This document shows positions 61,541 through 64,000 of a stretch of 64,000 bases of DNA, one piece after another. The stretch spans positions 175,625,696 to 175,689,695 of the forward strand of contig CM060923.1 in the NCBI GenBank assembly GCA_030737875.1, given 5' to 3'. Source of the DNA: Allium sativum. Lineage: Eukaryota; Streptophyta; Magnoliopsida; Asparagales; Amaryllidaceae. The stretch's first letter is position 1, and each line of letters starts with the position of its first letter. The notes beneath the pieces were generated by a model. It saw only the letters and a list, made by a program, of their open reading frames with translations. It did not search any database and was not told the origin of the DNA. The translations under genes were made by a program, and so were the position numbers.

Positions 61541-62080
61541 GTTCTTTTATTTGCATTCACAAATGCAAATAAACATTTAAATTAAAGTCTATTCTTTTAT
61601 TTGCATTCACAAATGCGAATATATATTAAAAGTAAAGTTTGTTCTTTTATTTGCATTACTCGGTGCAAATATTCTTTGATAATAAAATTTTTCCTTTTAT
61701 TTGCATTCACTAATGCAAACATATGTTTAAAATAAAATTTTATCCTTTTATTTGCATTTACCAATGCAAATATACATTGGAAATAGAATTTATTCTTTTA
61801 TTCGCATTCACTAATGCGAATATATTTTGAAATCAAAATTTATTCTTTTATTTGCATTTACAAATGCAAATATATTTTGAAATTGAAGTTTATTCTTTTA
61901 TTTACATTTACATATGTAAATATATATTGAAATTAATGTTTAATCTTTTATTTACATTCACATATGTAAATATGCTATGAAAATAAGATTTGTTCTTTTA
62001 TTTGCATTTTCTAATGCAAATATATATTGGAAAATAAAATTGTTCTTTTATTTGCATCCTCTAATTCAAATATACATTGG
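61541..62080 (+). repeat. 50-bp stem-loop array 2, E, with paired substitutions
   Basis: Eleven units at exact 50-bp steps (61550, 61600 ... 62050). The common stem is ATTTGCA...TGCAAAT. The unit at 61800 has ATTCGCA...TGCGAAT, and the units at 61900 and 61950 have ATTTACA...TGTAAAT, so both arms changed together. The unit at 61600 has only one arm changed (a G-T wobble), and the last unit is decayed. Confidence 0.95.
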
Positions 62081-62583
62081 AATATACCAACGTTCTTTTA
62101 ATTGTCATTAGAGTATATAAGAAAATTTACGTAGATTAAATTCGCCGTCTAGTTGTGTCAAGGTTCGATTATAAAAAAAAAATTGTTTTACATTAAAACA
62201 TGATTTTCGGCAAAATATAGTTATTCAAATAATAAAATTCATTTTGTCACTTTAAACGAATGAATTGAAAATGTTCATTATTTTGTCATTCTAAAAGAAT
62301 GAATAACTAGACATTCATATTTTTATCATCAAAGTAGAATAGACAAAAACACTCATTTTGTCTAAATTAAAAGAATAAAACAAAATATAGCATTTTCATG
62401 TTTATTAGATTTGAAACTCTAATTATTCATTTTTGTAAATTCATATTAGTTAAAAACCAATTATTCATTTTTGTTAATTTACATTAGTTAAAAATAATTA
62501 TTCATTTTAGCCAATTTATACTAAAACAAAATTTTACATTTTGTTAGGAATATTCATTTTTGCCAAAATGAATTAGTTGTAGC

Positions 62584-62586
<3 letters not shown>

Positions 62587-62636
<50 letters not shown>
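62587..62636. repeat. (TA)n microsatellite, about 25 repeats
   Basis: An uninterrupted TA dinucleotide run inside element E. Confidence 0.95.
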
Positions 62637-62640
<4 letters not shown>

Positions 62641-63936
62641 ACAAGATATATACATGTCAAGATAGGATAGTTAAAACAAATATTTATCATTTTGTCTCAT
62701 TAGAATTGCCAAAACAAAATAACCATTTTCGTTTAGAGTTTAAATTAGCAAAATAGAAATTGTCAATAGAGACAAAGTTATTATGCTTATTCATTCATTT
62801 CTATAGAGATATTTTCTTGTTATCATTATATATATTGTGTATTACATTTCCGTTCACAAGTTACCCAACTTGTGTATGTGATTGGGACAACAATTTTCAC
62901 ACATCACCCAAGTGCACAAATTAGTTTATCATTTGCTTGATTGGTTGAAAACCCCACATGGGTGTTGGGATGAAAATTTACATACACTAATCCCAATATT
63001 TAGTTGTATGTTGATCGTTAGATCGACAGGCTGCGATGAGCGTTATTATTTAATTTTAACGCTTACACAGTGGAAATTAGACTTTGGATGTAGTGGACGA
63101 CTTGATGATTATACTGTTATTGTCATATATATGATGTGTGTGAAATCCATATAATCCAAATTATATGGTAAATGTTTGAGTCACATTTCGATTTAAGTGT
63201 TCTTTTAAATAAGAATATTTTTACATTAGAAATCCTTTTTATATAAACAATATATATATTTTCATGATATATTTTTAATCAACTATATGTTAAAACAAGG
63301 AATATTTGTAAAAGATAAAGATTTGTAAAATAAAGAATGCTTCTCATTTAGAATCTTTTATATAAAGAATATTTTTATGATTATTTTAAATTATGTTTTT
63401 AAAGGGTTACTAGCATTTGCAATTATATTTTGTGATATGAAATAAATTGAGATGTGAAGTGGATTTATCGTGGACGATGTTTTAAACGACATTTGTCCTT
63501 TAATCCAATTTACATTGAAATTATTATTTGGAACTTATGAATCTATTTTATAGATTTAAAAGGGCATTTTCTAAAAATCAAGTTTTTCCCATTTAATATA
63601 TTAAATAGGAATTAAGTGGAAATTCGATTGGTAATAATCGAAATGGGCTTCTGTAAAAGAAGACCGATATTATATATGGAATTTAAGAGGCTTTGCCATT
63701 ATTCCATTTATACTATTAGTCCGATTCAGAAATCTATATCGATTATGTATTGATTTGAAATCTGTGGAATTCCATATTTTGGAAATAGATTTATAGATTT
63801 TATTTTAAGTGTTTATCTTTGATAAAATTAATGAGAATCTTTTAAATTGAATATCTTATTAAAAGAATATTCTGAGTTGGGATGTGACGAAATGTGTGAT
63901 TTTCCAATATTTGTTTTTAATCCCAAAATACGCGAG

Positions 63937-63973
63937 TTATTCAGAAAGACCAGGTTTAACCCATTCTGAATAA
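63937..63973 (+). other. Conserved LTR hairpin 1, E copy
   Basis: Arms TTATTCAGAAAG and CATTCTGAATAA pair almost perfectly around CCAGGTTTAACC, near the window end. Confidence 0.6.
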
Positions 63974-64000
63974 TCATCACGACGATCAAGAGTCGAAGAT

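Larger units (their letters stand above)
58969..64000 (+). mobile_element. Element E: 5' portion of a giant LTR, inserted in D
   Basis: This begins TGTAACAACCCG at 58969 exactly where D's 3' LTR breaks. It follows the A/B/F plan through U3, leader, stem-loop arrays and AT-rich middle. At 62875-63010 it matches B (about 21940-22070), and its last 60 bases match C near 440-500. By comparison with C, about 1.5 kb of the LTR remains beyond the window. No coding sequence is supported; 62882-63154 lies in this conserved non-coding block. Confidence 0.85.

Noticed and set aside
60995..62115. Regularly spaced repeats resembling a CRISPR array
   Set aside because: Units are contiguous tandem repeats without unique spacers, in plant retroelement DNA, with no cas genes.
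62587..62636. Possible matrix-attachment or origin function of the TA run
   Set aside because: A simple TA microsatellite is sufficient explanation; nothing else supports a function.

Overview
This window is plant nuclear DNA, almost certainly from a flowering plant. It is made nearly entirely of nested transposable elements. The evidence is tRNA-iMet-type primer binding sites, a plant Tat-lineage gag zinc knuckle with the antisense ORF typical of that lineage, a CACTA terminus, and 5-bp target duplications. No complete host gene, rRNA, tRNA or CRISPR array was seen. Most ORFs are chance openings in AT-rich LTR DNA.

Layout. (1) 1-2015: the 3' part of a giant LTR of element C (+), inserted into element A. 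(2) 2016-14101: element A (-), with 3' LTR 2016-6366 (cut by C), a 1.03-kb internal region and 5' LTR 7400-14101 (6.7 kb). (3) 14102-26136: element B (+), into whose 5' LTR A inserted, with a 1.05-kb internal region and a 7.8-kb 3' LTR that itself carries a Mutator-like element (20354-21108). (4) 26137-39502: remainder of a CACTA transposon H, with hairpin-rich subterminal repeats and its right terminus at 39502. Inside it lies G (26820-39443, -), a Tat-lineage retrotransposon with 1.0-kb LTRs and target duplication CAATT. G keeps a gag remnant, an integrase tail, an 84-bp tandem array and a decayed antisense ORF (29320-33163), but has lost the rest of pol. (5) 39503-42769: the only stretch not assigned to large elements, with a possible first exon, a small MITE-like element and a possible coding fragment. 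(6) 42770-45442: start of an LTR of element F. (7) 45443-58968: element D (+), with a 6.2-kb 5' LTR, a 1.8-kb internal region and a truncated 3' LTR. (8) 58969-64000: start of an LTR of element E, inserted in D and running off the window.

The unusual biology is in A, B, C, E, F (one superfamily) and D (a relative). Their LTRs are 6-8 kb, yet where the whole element can be followed (A, B, D) they flank only 1-1.8 kb of non-coding internal sequence. Most share an order: U3 with repeats of about 165-190 bp, a conserved promoter-proximal block, a GC-rich leader, an AG|GT splice-donor-like site, and a tandem array of stem-loop units. RNA-like stem-loops follow near the LTR 3' end. Array units and U5 hairpins differ in sequence but preserve pairing through paired substitutions. 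I read these as non-autonomous retroelements whose long LTRs may carry structured RNA signals and possibly a large leader intron. The architecture is visible in the sequence; the function is inference.
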